The notes: generated from the sequence alone by a model not told the origin. A stretch of 64,000 nucleotides of DNA from Polyangiaceae bacterium (GCA_947475525.1 CANJMI010000008.1:62001-126000); one strand, 5' to 3'; positions 45,357 to 54,492 are shown, numbered from the stretch's first letter. Numbers and translations are program-made.

Positions 45357-47039
45357 ATGTTTGAGCTCAGCCGCGACACCGCCCTCGCAGAGCAACAGGT
45401 CCGTGCCCTAACGTTTTGCCTCGTGGCGTTCGCGTACGTCGATGGCGACCTCGATCCTCTGGAACGGGACTTCATCCTCGGAGAGCTCGACGCCCTCGCC
45501 AAACAGCGCGCCGCTCTCGGACCCGCGTCGGCTGCGGAGGCCAGTGCCGCACATTGGACACGCGAGCATCGCGTGACGTTCGAGGGATACGTCGCTTTGG
45601 TCTGCGCGCATTTCACCGAGTCGGTCGGGGATGGCGAGACCTCAGCAGAGTTCGTCATCAGCCGGCTCAAGCTCGGATGTCTCGAGATGCTCGAACGGCT
45701 CCCCGACGGTCTTCAGCGCAAGGTGGTCCAGGCGGTCGAACAGTTGATGCACGCCGACGGCCACGTACACCCAAATGAAGCGGCGTTCTTCACCAAAGTC
45801 TCGGCGCTCTTGCACACCGAACTCGCATTCGTCGACACCGACGTCGACGACCACGTCCTGCCGGAGATACGGATCGCATCGCCACGAGAGCTGCCACTTT
45901 CACCCGGCGCGGACGACCCGCTACTTCGCGACGGCGAATGGAACTTCTCCGACGAGCCCAGCACCTTCGCGCAGCAGAGAGAGGCCGAAATTGCTCGCGT
46001 CACACACGCCGAAGAGCTCTTTCGGTCCCTTCGTTCACGCGGCACGGGCGTGCTCGCGCAAGCGACCGTACTCGACGATCTGCACGCCGGTCCCCGCTGG
46101 CTCGACGGCCGCGTTTACGCACAGCAGCCGGACCCAACGCGCTCCTACGAACTGCTCGTCCTAGGCGACCTCCACGGCTGTTATTCGTGCTTGAAGGCAG
46201 CGCTGCTGCAGTCCGAGTTCTTCGAGAAAGTTCGGCGTCACGAGGCCGACCCCGAAGCCCATCCGGAGACAACACTCGTGCTGCTGGGCGACTACATCGA
46301 CCGCGGCAAGTTCAGTTACACAGGCACGCTCCGAGCCGCCCTGAACGTGTTCAGCCGATACCCGCGCCAGGTCGTGATGCTGCGCGGCAACCACGAACAC
46401 TACGTCGAATTCCGTGGTCGCGTACTCGCGCCGGTACGGCCCTGCGAAGCGCTCGACTCCCTCGCGAACCACGACGGCATGCGGCTACTCAATGCCTACC
46501 GCCGCTTCTTCGACGACCTACCAACGAGCTTCTTGTTCGGCGACACGCTGTTTGTCCACGGCGGTATTCCGCGAGACGCAACGTTCGAGGCGAAGTGGCG
46601 AGGACTGCGAAGCCTCAACGACCAAGAACTCGCCTTCGAGATGATGTGGAGCGATCCGAGTGACGTCGACGTCGTGCCGCGCGAGCTGCAGAAAGAAGTC
46701 ACCCGGTTCGGCTTCGGCCGGCGTCAGTTTCAGCGCTTCATGAAGGCGCTCGGTTGCCGTGTGCTCGTTCGGGGCCATGAGCGCATCACGGAAGGAATGC
46801 GCGTGACCTACGACTCCCCCGACGCGAAGCTCGTGACGCTGTTCTCCGCTGGTGGCTCAGAGAACGGCGACCTGCCGCCGACGAGCAATTACCGGGCGGT
46901 AACGCCGATGGCGCTGCAACTCTTCCACCGAGCGGGCGTGACGGAACTCGCCCCCTTCACCATCGACTACCGCACGTACAACTCAGCTGCTACGAACGCC
47001 TTGTTCGCGAGTGAACTCGCGCATGTAGCGCAAGCTTGA
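45357..47039 (+). CDS. TerB-like domain fused to a PPP-family metallophosphatase
   Basis: 560 residues. I chose ATG 45357 over 45345 because a TAGGAT (AGGA) lies 10-11 bases before it. Residues about 15-165 resemble the tellurite-resistance TerB fold with two acidic motifs, VDGDLDPLERDFI and ADGHVHPNEAAFF, which often bind metal. Residues about 265-520 form a PPP (PP1/PP2A/Ser-Thr) phosphatase: GDLHGC (about 270), GDYIDRG (about 311), RGNHEHY, FVHGGIP and VRGHERI, with all metal ligands. It should be a cytoplasmic protein phosphatase or diadenosine hydrolase-like enzyme. The domain pairing is unusual. It is 46 bases upstream of gltA. Confidence 0.8.
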   Translation: MFELSRDTALAEQQVRALTFCLVAFAYVDGDLDPLERDFILGELDALAKQRAALGPASAAEASAAHWTREHRVTFEGYVALVCAHFTESVGDGETSAEFVISRLKLGCLEMLERLPDGLQRKVVQAVEQLMHADGHVHPNEAAFFTKVSALLHTELAFVDTDVDDHVLPEIRIASPRELPLSPGADDPLLRDGEWNFSDEPSTFAQQREAEIARVTHAEELFRSLRSRGTGVLAQATVLDDLHAGPRWLDGRVYAQQPDPTRSYELLVLGDLHGCYSCLKAALLQSEFFEKVRRHEADPEAHPETTLVLLGDYIDRGKFSYTGTLRAALNVFSRYPRQVVMLRGNHEHYVEFRGRVLAPVRPCEALDSLANHDGMRLLNAYRRFFDDLPTSFLFGDTLFVHGGIPRDATFEAKWRGLRSLNDQELAFEMMWSDPSDVDVVPRELQKEVTRFGFGRRQFQRFMKALGCRVLVRGHERITEGMRVTYDSPDAKLVTLFSAGGSENGDLPPTSNYRAVTPMALQLFHRAGVTELAPFTIDYRTYNSAATNALFASELAHVAQA

Positions 47040-47073
47040 TTCGTGGTAACAGACGATGGGTGCGGGGAACGAA

Positions 47074-47080
47074 AAGGAGG
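47074..47080 (+). promoter_or_regulatory. Strong Shine-Dalgarno sequence that fixes the gltA start
   Basis: AAGGAGG ends five bases before GTG 47086. The in-frame ATG at 47056 lies upstream of it and has no ribosome-binding site, so GTG 47086 is the better start. Confidence 0.8.
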
Positions 47081-47085
47081 CTCGG

Positions 47086-48384
47086 GTGAACTCTGCGAAG
47101 CTTACGCTGAACATTGCCGGTGTTGAAAAGACGATCGACTTTCCAGTGATCGTCGGCAGCGAGAATGAAGTCGCCATCGACATCCGCGATCTCCGCGCGA
47201 AAACCGGGGTAATAGCCCTCGATCCGTCGTTCGGAAACACCGGCTCGTGCACCAGCGCGATCACCTACATCGACGGCGACGCGGGCATCCTTCGGTACCG
47301 CGGGATCCCGATCGAGCAACTCGGCGAACATTCGAGCTTCGTCGAGACGAGCTACCTCCTGATCAACGGGCGGTTGCCCAACAAATTTGAGCTAGGCGAA
47401 TACTCCCGCAAGCTCACCATGCACTCGCTCATCCACGAGGACATGAAGCACTTCTTCGACGGCTACCCGTCGACCGCGCATCCGATGGCGATCTTGAGCG
47501 CGATGGTCTGTTCGCTCTCGAGCTTCTACCCAGAGGCCCTCGACGCGACGAATACCGAGCTCTTCGACATCACGGCCACTCGTCTCTTGTCCAAGGTCCG
47601 CACGATCGCGGCGTTCTCGTACAAGAAGTCGATCGGCCAACCGGTGATGTACCCGCGCAACGACCTCAGCTACTGCGCAAACCTCCTTCAGATGATGTTC
47701 GCTACGCCGTGCGAGCCGCACGAGCCCGATGAAGAGGTCGTCAAGATCGTAAATTTGCTGCTGATCCTTCACGCGGATCACGAGCAAAACTGTTCGACGA
47801 GCACCGTCCGCGTGGTCGGCAGCGGCCAAGCCAACTTGTTCGCGTCGGTTGCGGCGGGCATCTGCGCGCTCTGGGGCCCGCGTCACGGCGGCGCAAACCA
47901 GGAAGTCATCGGGATGCTGGCCAAAATTCAGGCCAACGGCGGCGACGTCAACAAGTTCCTCTCCCTCGTCAAGGACAAGTCGAGCACCGTCAAGCTCATG
48001 GGCTTCGGGCACCGCGTGTACAAAAACTTCGATCCACGCGCGCTCCTCATCAAGAAGGCCGCCGACAGCGCGCTGAGGAAGCTCGGCAAACCAGACCCCT
48101 TGCTCGACGTAGCCAAGCGCCTTGAAGAGGCCGCCCTGAAGGACAGCTACTTCATCGATCGCAAACTCTACCCGAACGTCGACTTCTACAGCGGCATCAT
48201 CTACCGCGCGCTCGGCTTCCCGACCAACATGTTCACCGTGCTTTTCGCGCTCGGGCGTCTTCCGGGCTGGATCGCGCAGTGGAAGGAAATGAACGAGGAT
48301 CCGACTACCCGCATCGCGCGACCGCGCCAGATCTACACGGGCAACGTGGCGCAAGATTACGTCCCGATCGACTCGCGCGTGTAG
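47086..48384 (+). CDS. gltA: Citrate synthase
   Basis: Condenses oxaloacetate and acetyl-CoA into citrate, entry to the TCA cycle. 432 residues from GTG 47086, chosen by the strong Shine-Dalgarno sequence five bases upstream. The catalytic residues are in place: His267 in WGPRHGGAN, His309 in GFGHRVYKN and Asp366 in NVDFYSG, with the same spacing as the E. coli enzyme. Other family segments are HADHEQNCSTSTVR and YIDGDAGILRYRGIPI. It is of the hexameric, long bacterial type (N-terminal beta domain present). It follows the TerB-PPP phosphatase by 46 bases and may be co-transcribed. Confidence 0.96.
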   Translation: MNSAKLTLNIAGVEKTIDFPVIVGSENEVAIDIRDLRAKTGVIALDPSFGNTGSCTSAITYIDGDAGILRYRGIPIEQLGEHSSFVETSYLLINGRLPNKFELGEYSRKLTMHSLIHEDMKHFFDGYPSTAHPMAILSAMVCSLSSFYPEALDATNTELFDITATRLLSKVRTIAAFSYKKSIGQPVMYPRNDLSYCANLLQMMFATPCEPHEPDEEVVKIVNLLLILHADHEQNCSTSTVRVVGSGQANLFASVAAGICALWGPRHGGANQEVIGMLAKIQANGGDVNKFLSLVKDKSSTVKLMGFGHRVYKNFDPRALLIKKAADSALRKLGKPDPLLDVAKRLEEAALKDSYFIDRKLYPNVDFYSGIIYRALGFPTNMFTVLFALGRLPGWIAQWKEMNEDPTTRIARPRQIYTGNVAQDYVPIDSRV

Positions 48385-48499
48385 CGCGTGACGGCGGTAA
48401 CGCGGGGTCGTCCCGGCGGTCCGAGCGTTGAGCGCGCCACGGGTCGTCGGGCCCGTGCTTGCGGTTGACCGCGGCGGCGTCTGTCGCGATGCTCGACGG

Positions 48500-48505
48500 A
48501 AGGAG
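48500..48505 (+). promoter_or_regulatory. Shine-Dalgarno sequence of the secreted Cys-repeat gene
   Basis: AAGGAG, six bases before ATG 48512, sets the start and rules out the longer frame from 48428. Confidence 0.7.
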
Positions 48506-48511
48506 TCCACC

Positions 48512-49351
48512 ATGCGTACTTTTTTCGTCGCCACCCCATTCGCCCTCGCTTGGGCACTTGCCCTCACCACCGCCGCACCGAGCCGCGCCACAGCTGCCGA
48601 TCTCAGCGCGTGCGGCCCATTCGATTTCAGCGCCGGCATCAACTGCGAACTGAAGTTCTCAGGCGGCTGCGAGACCGCATGCACCCCGCTCAACGTCGCG
48701 GCAACGTGCGACGCGACGTGCGAGGGAAGCTGTACCGCGAAGCTCGACGTCGGCTGCTCGGTCGACTGCAACGTCGGCTGCGAAGGCGAATGCAAAGTCG
48801 ACCCCGGAAAATTCGATTGCACGGCCTCATGCAACGCCGATTGCAGCGGCTCCTGCGACACGAAATGCGCGTCGAGCGGCAACAAGACGCAGTGCAAGAG
48901 CACGTGCAGTTCCACCTGCAGCGGCCAGTGCAGCGCGAAGTGCGAGGTGGTCCCACCCAGCGCAACCTGCAAGGCGAAATGCACGGCGAGCTGTGACGGA
49001 AGCTGCACCGCTGAAGCGAACATCGACTGCCGGGTCGACTGCGAAGGCGGCTGCCAAGTCGACGTCTCGGGCGGATGCAAGACGCAGTGCGCCAAGCCGG
49101 AAGGCGCGCTCTTCTGCAACGGCCAATACGTCGATTCCGACGATCTCGGAGCGTGCATCGCAGCCCTCGCAACAATCGAGGTCACGGTGTCGGGCTCTGC
49201 CGCATGCGACAACGGCGTCTGCACCGCCGAGGGCGAGGTCAGCTGCGCCGCCTCACCGCTTGCGACGACGGGCAAAGGCTCGATGCTCGCGCTTGGCAGC
49301 GTGGTCGCAGGCCTCGCGGTCGCCGTGGGTCGTCGTCGTCGTCGCCTCTAA
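48512..49351 (+). CDS. Secreted cysteine-repeat protein with C-terminal membrane/Arg anchor
   Basis: 279 residues. A signal peptide (FALAWALALTTAAPSRATA) is followed by about 140 residues of a tight repeat in which Cys occurs every three to six positions in blocks like CEGSCTAKLDVGCSVDC and CSGSCDTKCASSG. This predicts a disulfide-laced fibre or beta-helix. The C-terminus has a Thr/Gly turn, a hydrophobic span (LALGSVVAGLAVAV) and the tail GRRRRRL, resembling a C-terminal sorting signal of the MYXO-CTERM kind, but without its usual Cys. So it is probably displayed on the cell surface. It differs from the NCGxC lipoprotein at 13.7 kb. Function unknown. Confidence 0.7.
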   Translation: MRTFFVATPFALAWALALTTAAPSRATAADLSACGPFDFSAGINCELKFSGGCETACTPLNVAATCDATCEGSCTAKLDVGCSVDCNVGCEGECKVDPGKFDCTASCNADCSGSCDTKCASSGNKTQCKSTCSSTCSGQCSAKCEVVPPSATCKAKCTASCDGSCTAEANIDCRVDCEGGCQVDVSGGCKTQCAKPEGALFCNGQYVDSDDLGACIAALATIEVTVSGSAACDNGVCTAEGEVSCAASPLATTGKGSMLALGSVVAGLAVAVGRRRRRL

Positions 49352-49453
49352 TCCGCTTTGACGCCGCGCATGGCGTCGCGTCCGTGCTGCGTGGCCACGC
49401 GTTTTTGCTAAACGCTTCGCACGAGCCGACGCCTGCGCTATCGAGGAAAGAAC

Positions 49454-50203
49454 ATGCTGAACTTCGCACGAATCGCCGCCGCAATCGCTGCGTTTTCGCT
49501 CTCGATGCTCCTCCCAAGCGGCGCTCGCGCCGAGTCGGCGGAGGACTCCCTCGCGAAGGTGGAAAAGTCGCTCAACAACTGGAAGACCCTCGACTCGCAA
49601 TTCGCCATCACGACGAAGAGCGGCAGCTCGAGCGCGGTCCTGAAGCTCAGGAACCGCATGCAGAACAAGGGCGCGTACAACAAGCAGTTCGTTGATATCA
49701 GCGAGCCCGCGGACATGGCTGGCACGAAGGTGCTGACCAAATCGCCCGAGAAAATGTACATCTACCTTCCTTCGTTCAAGAAGGTTCGCCGCATCGCGAG
49801 CCACATGAACGAGCAGGGGTTTCTCGGGACTGCGCTCGCGTCGAAGGACATGACCTTGACGCATTACGGCGCATCGTTCACCGCCACGCTCATCACCGAT
49901 TCGGCGAGCGAGCTCGAGCTTAAGCTCGTAGCCAAGAACGAGAAAGCGCCGTATCCGCGCCTCGACCTGTCGATCGATAAGGCCCGAATGGTTCCTGTTC
50001 GGGTGAAGTTCTACGGTGAAGGCGACAAGCACCTCAAGACCGAGACCCGGTCCGACTACGTGTGCGAGGGAGGCTATTGCTTGCCGAAGGTGATCGAGAT
50101 GGTCGACCACTCGAAAGGCGTCGCCTCGACCCTGAAGCTCCTCTCTTTCAAGATCAATCCGGAGCTCGACAAAGGTCTCTTCTCGAAGCGCAATCTCAAG
50201 TGA
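49454..50203 (+). CDS. Outer-membrane lipoprotein-sorting (LolA-like) periplasmic protein
   Basis: 249 residues with a cleavable signal peptide (AIAAFSLSMLLPSGARA) and no lipobox. The mature part matches the LolA-like sorting family found with RND exporters: SLAKVEKSLNNWKTLDSQFAITTKSG, VLTKSPEKMYIYLPSFKKVRRIASHMNEQGFLG (a very typical segment), SLDLSIDKAR-type strands and VEMVDHSKGVASTLKLL. It probably carries a lipid or lipoprotein across the periplasm. A GAGG Shine-Dalgarno sequence precedes it. It is distinct from the anchored LolA-like protein at 3.15 kb, and 59 bases upstream of the gamma-glutamyltransferase gene. Confidence 0.85.
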   Translation: MLNFARIAAAIAAFSLSMLLPSGARAESAEDSLAKVEKSLNNWKTLDSQFAITTKSGSSSAVLKLRNRMQNKGAYNKQFVDISEPADMAGTKVLTKSPEKMYIYLPSFKKVRRIASHMNEQGFLGTALASKDMTLTHYGASFTATLITDSASELELKLVAKNEKAPYPRLDLSIDKARMVPVRVKFYGEGDKHLKTETRSDYVCEGGYCLPKVIEMVDHSKGVASTLKLLSFKINPELDKGLFSKRNLK

Positions 50204-50262
50204 CTGCCGAGCCGCCGCGAGCGACCCCGCACGGGCGGAGTTGGCGCGGCGGATTTCGTTCC

Positions 50263-52113
50263 ATGCGTTGTTTCGCTGGGCTCTCGTTGTGTCTTGTGTG
50301 GGCCGGCTGCGAACCTTCGCACGTCCCGTCCGACCTTGCCCACGTGCCCCCGACGTCCAGTCCAAGCGTTGCGGAAGGGCCGCATGACGCGAGCCGCACC
50401 GAGACCTCCGCCTCCACACCGAGTGCCTCCTCGTCGCCGCTCCACGCCATCGACGCGAACCACGCGACGTCGACCGTAGCCCCGCCGCGCATCGCCCTCG
50501 GCGGCAAGCACGCGGTCCGCGGAGACCACGGCATGGTGACGAGCGAAGACGTGCACGCCTCGCGGATCGGTGCCGAGGTTCTCGGTCGCGGAGGCAATGC
50601 GGTCGACGCAGCCGTCGCGGTGGCCTTCACACTCGCGGTGACGCACCCCGTGGCAGGCAGCCTCGGCGGCGGCGGGTTCATGGTGGCGCGACTCAAAGAC
50701 GGGAGTGTTCACGCCATCGATTTTCGGGAAATCTCGTCGGCCCACGCGACCCTCGCCTTGAACGAGAAGCAACTGAAGGCCGGCGCACACGGCTACCTCT
50801 CGGCGCCGGTCCCCGGAATCGTCGGCGGCCTGACACTCGCCCGTGACCGCTTCGGCTCACGCCCGCTCGCCGAGCTCGTGACGCCCGCGATCCGTCTCGC
50901 GGAAGAAGGACACGACTTCAGCGAACGGCAGGCGCAGGTGCTCGGCTGGTTCTGGAACAAGCTCAAAGACCCGGCGATCCGCGCACTCTTGGGACGCGGA
51001 AAAATGCCTATCGCGAAGGGCCAGTCGTGGAAGCAACCGCGACTGGCAGCCACGCTTAAAGCCATAGCCGAGCAAGGAGCCGCGGGTTTTTACAGCGGAC
51101 CGGTCGCTCGGGCGATCGCTACGGCTATGACGAAGCATGGCGGCATCGTCGACGAAGCGGACCTCGCAGCGTACCGGGCGAAAGTGCGCGAGCCGCTTCA
51201 CGTTCGTTACCGAGGCCTCGACGTCTACACAATGCCACCGCCGTCGATGGGCGGCATCGCGCTCGCGTCCATACTTGCGAACCTAGAGCTCACGCGCGCC
51301 TACGAGGCCCCGCCGCAATCCGCTGCGTTCGAGCACGCGTTCATCGAGAGCGCCCGCCGCGCGTACGCCGACCGCCGCAGCGTCGGTGCCGACCCCGACG
51401 CTATCGACTACGCGAAGTCTCACGGGCTCCTCGCTCGGCTACTCGACCCGAAGTACCACGCGTCCCGCGCACCGGCGTTCGACCCGAGTCGCGCAACGCC
51501 CTCCGCTTCCGTCCATCCGGTAAGCGACGTGCCGGATTCGCATGAATCGCACGAAACGACGCATTTTTCCGTTGTAGACGCCATGGGCAACGCCGTCGCG
51601 TGCACCATCACACTGTCGGCCGCGTTCGGCGCGTGGGTCGAAGTTCCTGACGCCGGGGTCATCCTCTCGAACGCCATGGGCGCGTTCTCGCCGAGCGGCA
51701 TCAACGGGATCGCACCGCACAAACGCATGGCCAGCTCGATGTCGCCGACGCTGGTCGTTCGCGACGGCAAGACGGTCGCCGTCATCGGCTCACCCGGTGG
51801 CGACACCATCCCGAACACGGTGGCGCAAGTGTTGGTTCACCTCGTCGATCACGGCATGACGATCGACCAAGCGGTCGAAGCCCCGCGCCTTCACCACCAG
51901 TTTCGCCCAGACCAAGTCCGCGTCGAGCGCGCTCGCTCCCTCTCGGCCGGGGTCCTTTCGGAGCTCGCTCGCAGAGGGCACCGCGTCACGAAGGGCAACG
52001 ACCAGGGAGCCGCGAATTGCATCGTGCTCGACCCAGATTCAACCGCGACCTTCGGCTACGCTGATCCGCGCAAAGGAGGGCTCGCGGTAGGCCCGCTAAG
52101 CGTCACTCCATGA
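50263..52113 (+). CDS. ggt: Gamma-glutamyltransferase, predicted lipoprotein
   Basis: Cleaves gamma-glutamyl bonds, for example in glutathione, in the periplasm or at the surface. 616 residues from ATG 50263. The signal peptide ends in WAGC (Cys16), so unlike classical soluble GGT it is likely lipid-anchored, with a Ser/Pro linker to about residue 80. The heavy-chain part has DAAVAVAFTLAVTHPVAGSLGGGGF. The autoprocessing site and nucleophile are Thr432 in HETTHFSVVDAMGNAVACTITL, and MASSMSPTLVV and GSPGGDTIPN complete the active site. All essential residues are present, so it should mature by self-cleavage. It follows the LolA-like gene. Confidence 0.92.
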   Translation: MRCFAGLSLCLVWAGCEPSHVPSDLAHVPPTSSPSVAEGPHDASRTETSASTPSASSSPLHAIDANHATSTVAPPRIALGGKHAVRGDHGMVTSEDVHASRIGAEVLGRGGNAVDAAVAVAFTLAVTHPVAGSLGGGGFMVARLKDGSVHAIDFREISSAHATLALNEKQLKAGAHGYLSAPVPGIVGGLTLARDRFGSRPLAELVTPAIRLAEEGHDFSERQAQVLGWFWNKLKDPAIRALLGRGKMPIAKGQSWKQPRLAATLKAIAEQGAAGFYSGPVARAIATAMTKHGGIVDEADLAAYRAKVREPLHVRYRGLDVYTMPPPSMGGIALASILANLELTRAYEAPPQSAAFEHAFIESARRAYADRRSVGADPDAIDYAKSHGLLARLLDPKYHASRAPAFDPSRATPSASVHPVSDVPDSHESHETTHFSVVDAMGNAVACTITLSAAFGAWVEVPDAGVILSNAMGAFSPSGINGIAPHKRMASSMSPTLVVRDGKTVAVIGSPGGDTIPNTVAQVLVHLVDHGMTIDQAVEAPRLHHQFRPDQVRVERARSLSAGVLSELARRGHRVTKGNDQGAANCIVLDPDSTATFGYADPRKGGLAVGPLSVTP

Positions 52114-52146
52114 AGGCGCTCGCGCGCAGGCCGAGCGGAGCGTGAA

Positions 52147-53082
52147 TCACGGCTTCGGATGCGTGAGCAAGAAGTCGATCGAGCGCTTGGCGAACTCGGG
52201 CCCAAAATTCGGAATATGCGAGCCCCCTTTGATCGTCCAGAGCTCCACCGCCGTCGGTGACGTGCACTTCGGGTAACGCTCGACCACCGTTTCGGCGCCG
52301 CTCAGCTTGTTTTCGAGATCGAGTGGTGGCGATGACCCATCGACGGTGGTCGAACACATGTTGAGCGAAGCCCAATCGAGCACGGTCGTCCGCGCGCTCG
52401 GATACTTCGCGCCTGAGAAGTCGCCTCCGTCATAGAGCACTGTTTCATCGGCATCGCCGTGGATCTGCAACATGCTGACAGGCTCGCTCGGCTTGCACTT
52501 CGTTAGATCCTCGAGCATCGCGCCGGCAACGCTGACGATGGCGGCCACCTTGTCAGCGTGCTCGCACGCCATCCGATGCGACATGAACCCTCCGTTTGAG
52601 TGACCGATGAAGAACACGCGCTTCGGGTCAACCTTGTAGGCCGCGGAGATCTCGTCGATCACCTTCGCGAGGTAAGCGGAATCGTCGATGTCGATCTTGC
52701 CGAAGTTGCAGCACGCATCCCCCGCGTTCCAAAATTTGTTCTTCGCCGCATCACTTGTGCCCTCGGGGATCGCGTAGAGAAACCCGCGCTCCTCGGCCTG
52801 AGCAGTCAGCTTGAAATACGCTTCCTGGAAGAAGCCGCTCGCGCCGTAACCATGCAGCAAAATCACGAGTGGAACGGCCGACGTACCGTCGTAACTCTCG
52901 GGCACGATGAGCTTCACCGGGCGGTCGCCGCCAATCGTCGGGGCTCCGCCACCCGAGCTCGAGCTGGACGCCGAGTCCGTCGTGGTGCTTGCACCCGTCG
53001 CGGTCGAAGCCGACGTGCTCGAAGCCTGAGTCGACGAACAGCCCACGGTCGCGAGGAGGAGGAACGAAGCGAGATGGCGCAT
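52147..53082 (-). CDS. PHB-depolymerase/feruloyl-esterase-like (LpqC family) lipoprotein
   Basis: 311 residues from ATG 53082. The signal peptide ends in TVGC (Cys15), then a Ser/Thr-rich linker. The alpha/beta hydrolase domain shows LVILLHGYGASG (oxyanion loop), the nucleophile GHSNGGF (Ser162), IHGDADETV (Asp212) and GGSHIPN (His289), a complete triad. This fits the LpqC/polyhydroxybutyrate depolymerase group, whose members also act on feruloyl or acetyl esters. The substrate cannot be told from sequence. Placement at the cell surface suggests scavenging. It converges on ggt. Confidence 0.82.
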   Translation of the reverse strand: MRHLASFLLLATVGCSSTQASSTSASTATGASTTTDSASSSSSGGGAPTIGGDRPVKLIVPESYDGTSAVPLVILLHGYGASGFFQEAYFKLTAQAEERGFLYAIPEGTSDAAKNKFWNAGDACCNFGKIDIDDSAYLAKVIDEISAAYKVDPKRVFFIGHSNGGFMSHRMACEHADKVAAIVSVAGAMLEDLTKCKPSEPVSMLQIHGDADETVLYDGGDFSGAKYPSARTTVLDWASLNMCSTTVDGSSPPLDLENKLSGAETVVERYPKCTSPTAVELWTIKGGSHIPNFGPEFAKRSIDFLLTHPKP

Positions 53083-53090
53083 AGGTGCAT

Positions 53091-53096
53091 CGTATA
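53091..53096 (-). promoter_or_regulatory. Candidate extended -10 box of the esterase gene
   Basis: On the minus strand, TGC followed by TATACG forms an extended -10 element; it ends eight bases before the ATG at 53082. No good -35 box. Same spacing as at nadE and both vWA lipoprotein genes. Confidence 0.35.
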
Positions 53097-53190
53097 GCAC
53101 CGAGTGACTCGCCGGTGCCCGTGCCTGTACTCGCCGAGGGGCCCGGGCCGCCTTGACGCACGAGGCGCCCTCGAACACCGTCCGCCTGCC

Positions 53191-54492
53191 ATGATCCCCC
53201 GCTACACGCCGGCCGAATTCCTCGAACTGTGGTCGCCACTCACCCGCTTTCGAGCCTGGCTCGAGGTCGAGCTCGCCGCCTGCGAGGCGATGGAGGAAGC
53301 CGGCGTCGTCCCCGCTGGAACCGCGGCCAACATTCGCGCAAAAGAGCTCAAGCTCGATCCTGAGCGCATCGATGCGATCGAACGCACGACGAAGCACGAC
53401 GTGATCGCATTTTTGACGCACGTCGAAGAGCTCGCAGGAAGCGACGCACGCTGGCTCCACTTCGGCATGACCTCGAGCGACGTGCTCGACACGAGCTTCG
53501 CGATGCTCCTCGTCAAGTCCTGTGACCTCCTCGCCGTGCGCCAGGACCGCCTTATTGCCGCACTCGCGAAGCGCACGGACGAGCACCGCAACACGACGAT
53601 CATCGGCCGCAGCCACGGCATCCACGCAGAGCCCCTGCGTTTCGGCATGGTGCTCGCAGGCCACCTCGCCGAGCTGAAACGGGGCCGCCATCGACTGCGA
53701 ATCGCGCGGGACGAGATCGCCGTCGGGAAGCTCGCCGGCGCGGTCGGCAGTTACGCGCACCTCTCACCCGAGCTCGAGGCAAAGGCACTCGAGACCCTCG
53801 GCCTGCGCCCCGAGACCGTGTCCACCCAAGTCGTCGCGCGCGACCGTCACGCGGCCTTCTTCGCCGCGCTCGCAATCGTGGCCGCGGGGATCGAGCGCCT
53901 CGCGACGAACGTACGGCACTGGCAGCGCACCGAGGTCGCCGAGGCGGAGGAAGCATTCACCCGCGGCCAAAAAGGCTCGAGCGCAATGCCTCACAAGCGC
54001 AATCCAATCCTGAGTGAAAACCTGTGCGGCCTTGCGCGCATCGTGCGGGCTGCAGTCATCCCGGCGCTTGAGAATGTCGCCCTCTGGCACGAGCGCGACA
54101 TCTCGCATTCGTCCGTCGAGAGAATGATTGCGCCGGACGCAATCGCAACCCTCGGCTTCATGCTGGAGCGTGCCGCGGGGCTCGCGGAAGGGCTCGTCGT
54201 TTACGGGGAGACGATGCTGCGAAACCTCGAGTTGTCGGGCGGCCGCTGTTACAGCGAAGGCGTGCTCCTCGAGCTCGTCCGCGGCGGCATGGCGCGCCAG
54301 GAGGCCTACGTCGTCGTGCAGCGCTCGGCGATGCGTTCGTTCGAAGGGCATGGCGACTTTCAAACGCTGCTGGCGGCCGATCTCGACGTCGTTCGTGTTC
54401 TCACGCCCGCGGCCCTGGCGGCCTGTTTCGACCCCGAGCACGTGCTCAGGTGGAGCGACGCCGTGATCGATCGCGCGCTCGAGGCGCCATGA
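53191..54492 (+). CDS. purB: Adenylosuccinate lyase
   Basis: Catalyses two steps of purine synthesis: SAICAR to AICAR, and adenylosuccinate to AMP. 433 residues from ATG 53191, the typical short N-terminus (MIPRYTPAEFLELWSPLTRFRAWLEVE). The fumarase/aspartase superfamily motifs are present: FGMTSSDVLDTSFA, GRSHGIHAEP with the catalytic His, and the signature GSSAMPHKRNPI with the mobile-loop Ser. Length and motifs match the bacterial (B. subtilis-like) PurB group. The ATGA overlap at its end couples it to the DUF885 gene. Confidence 0.95.
   Translation: MIPRYTPAEFLELWSPLTRFRAWLEVELAACEAMEEAGVVPAGTAANIRAKELKLDPERIDAIERTTKHDVIAFLTHVEELAGSDARWLHFGMTSSDVLDTSFAMLLVKSCDLLAVRQDRLIAALAKRTDEHRNTTIIGRSHGIHAEPLRFGMVLAGHLAELKRGRHRLRIARDEIAVGKLAGAVGSYAHLSPELEAKALETLGLRPETVSTQVVARDRHAAFFAALAIVAAGIERLATNVRHWQRTEVAEAEEAFTRGQKGSSAMPHKRNPILSENLCGLARIVRAAVIPALENVALWHERDISHSSVERMIAPDAIATLGFMLERAAGLAEGLVVYGETMLRNLELSGGRCYSEGVLLELVRGGMARQEAYVVVQRSAMRSFEGHGDFQTLLAADLDVVRVLTPAALAACFDPEHVLRWSDAVIDRALEAP

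Noticed and set aside
48438-48457. Hairpin after gltA (CACGGG paired with CCCGTG) as a terminator
   Set aside because: Only six pairs and no following T-run; not convincing as an intrinsic terminator.
47392-49275. Long minus-strand open frame (627 codons) antisense to gltA and the Cys-repeat gene
   Set aside because: It mirrors two well-supported plus-strand genes; the encoded sequence is biased and shows no family. High GC makes long antisense frames common here.
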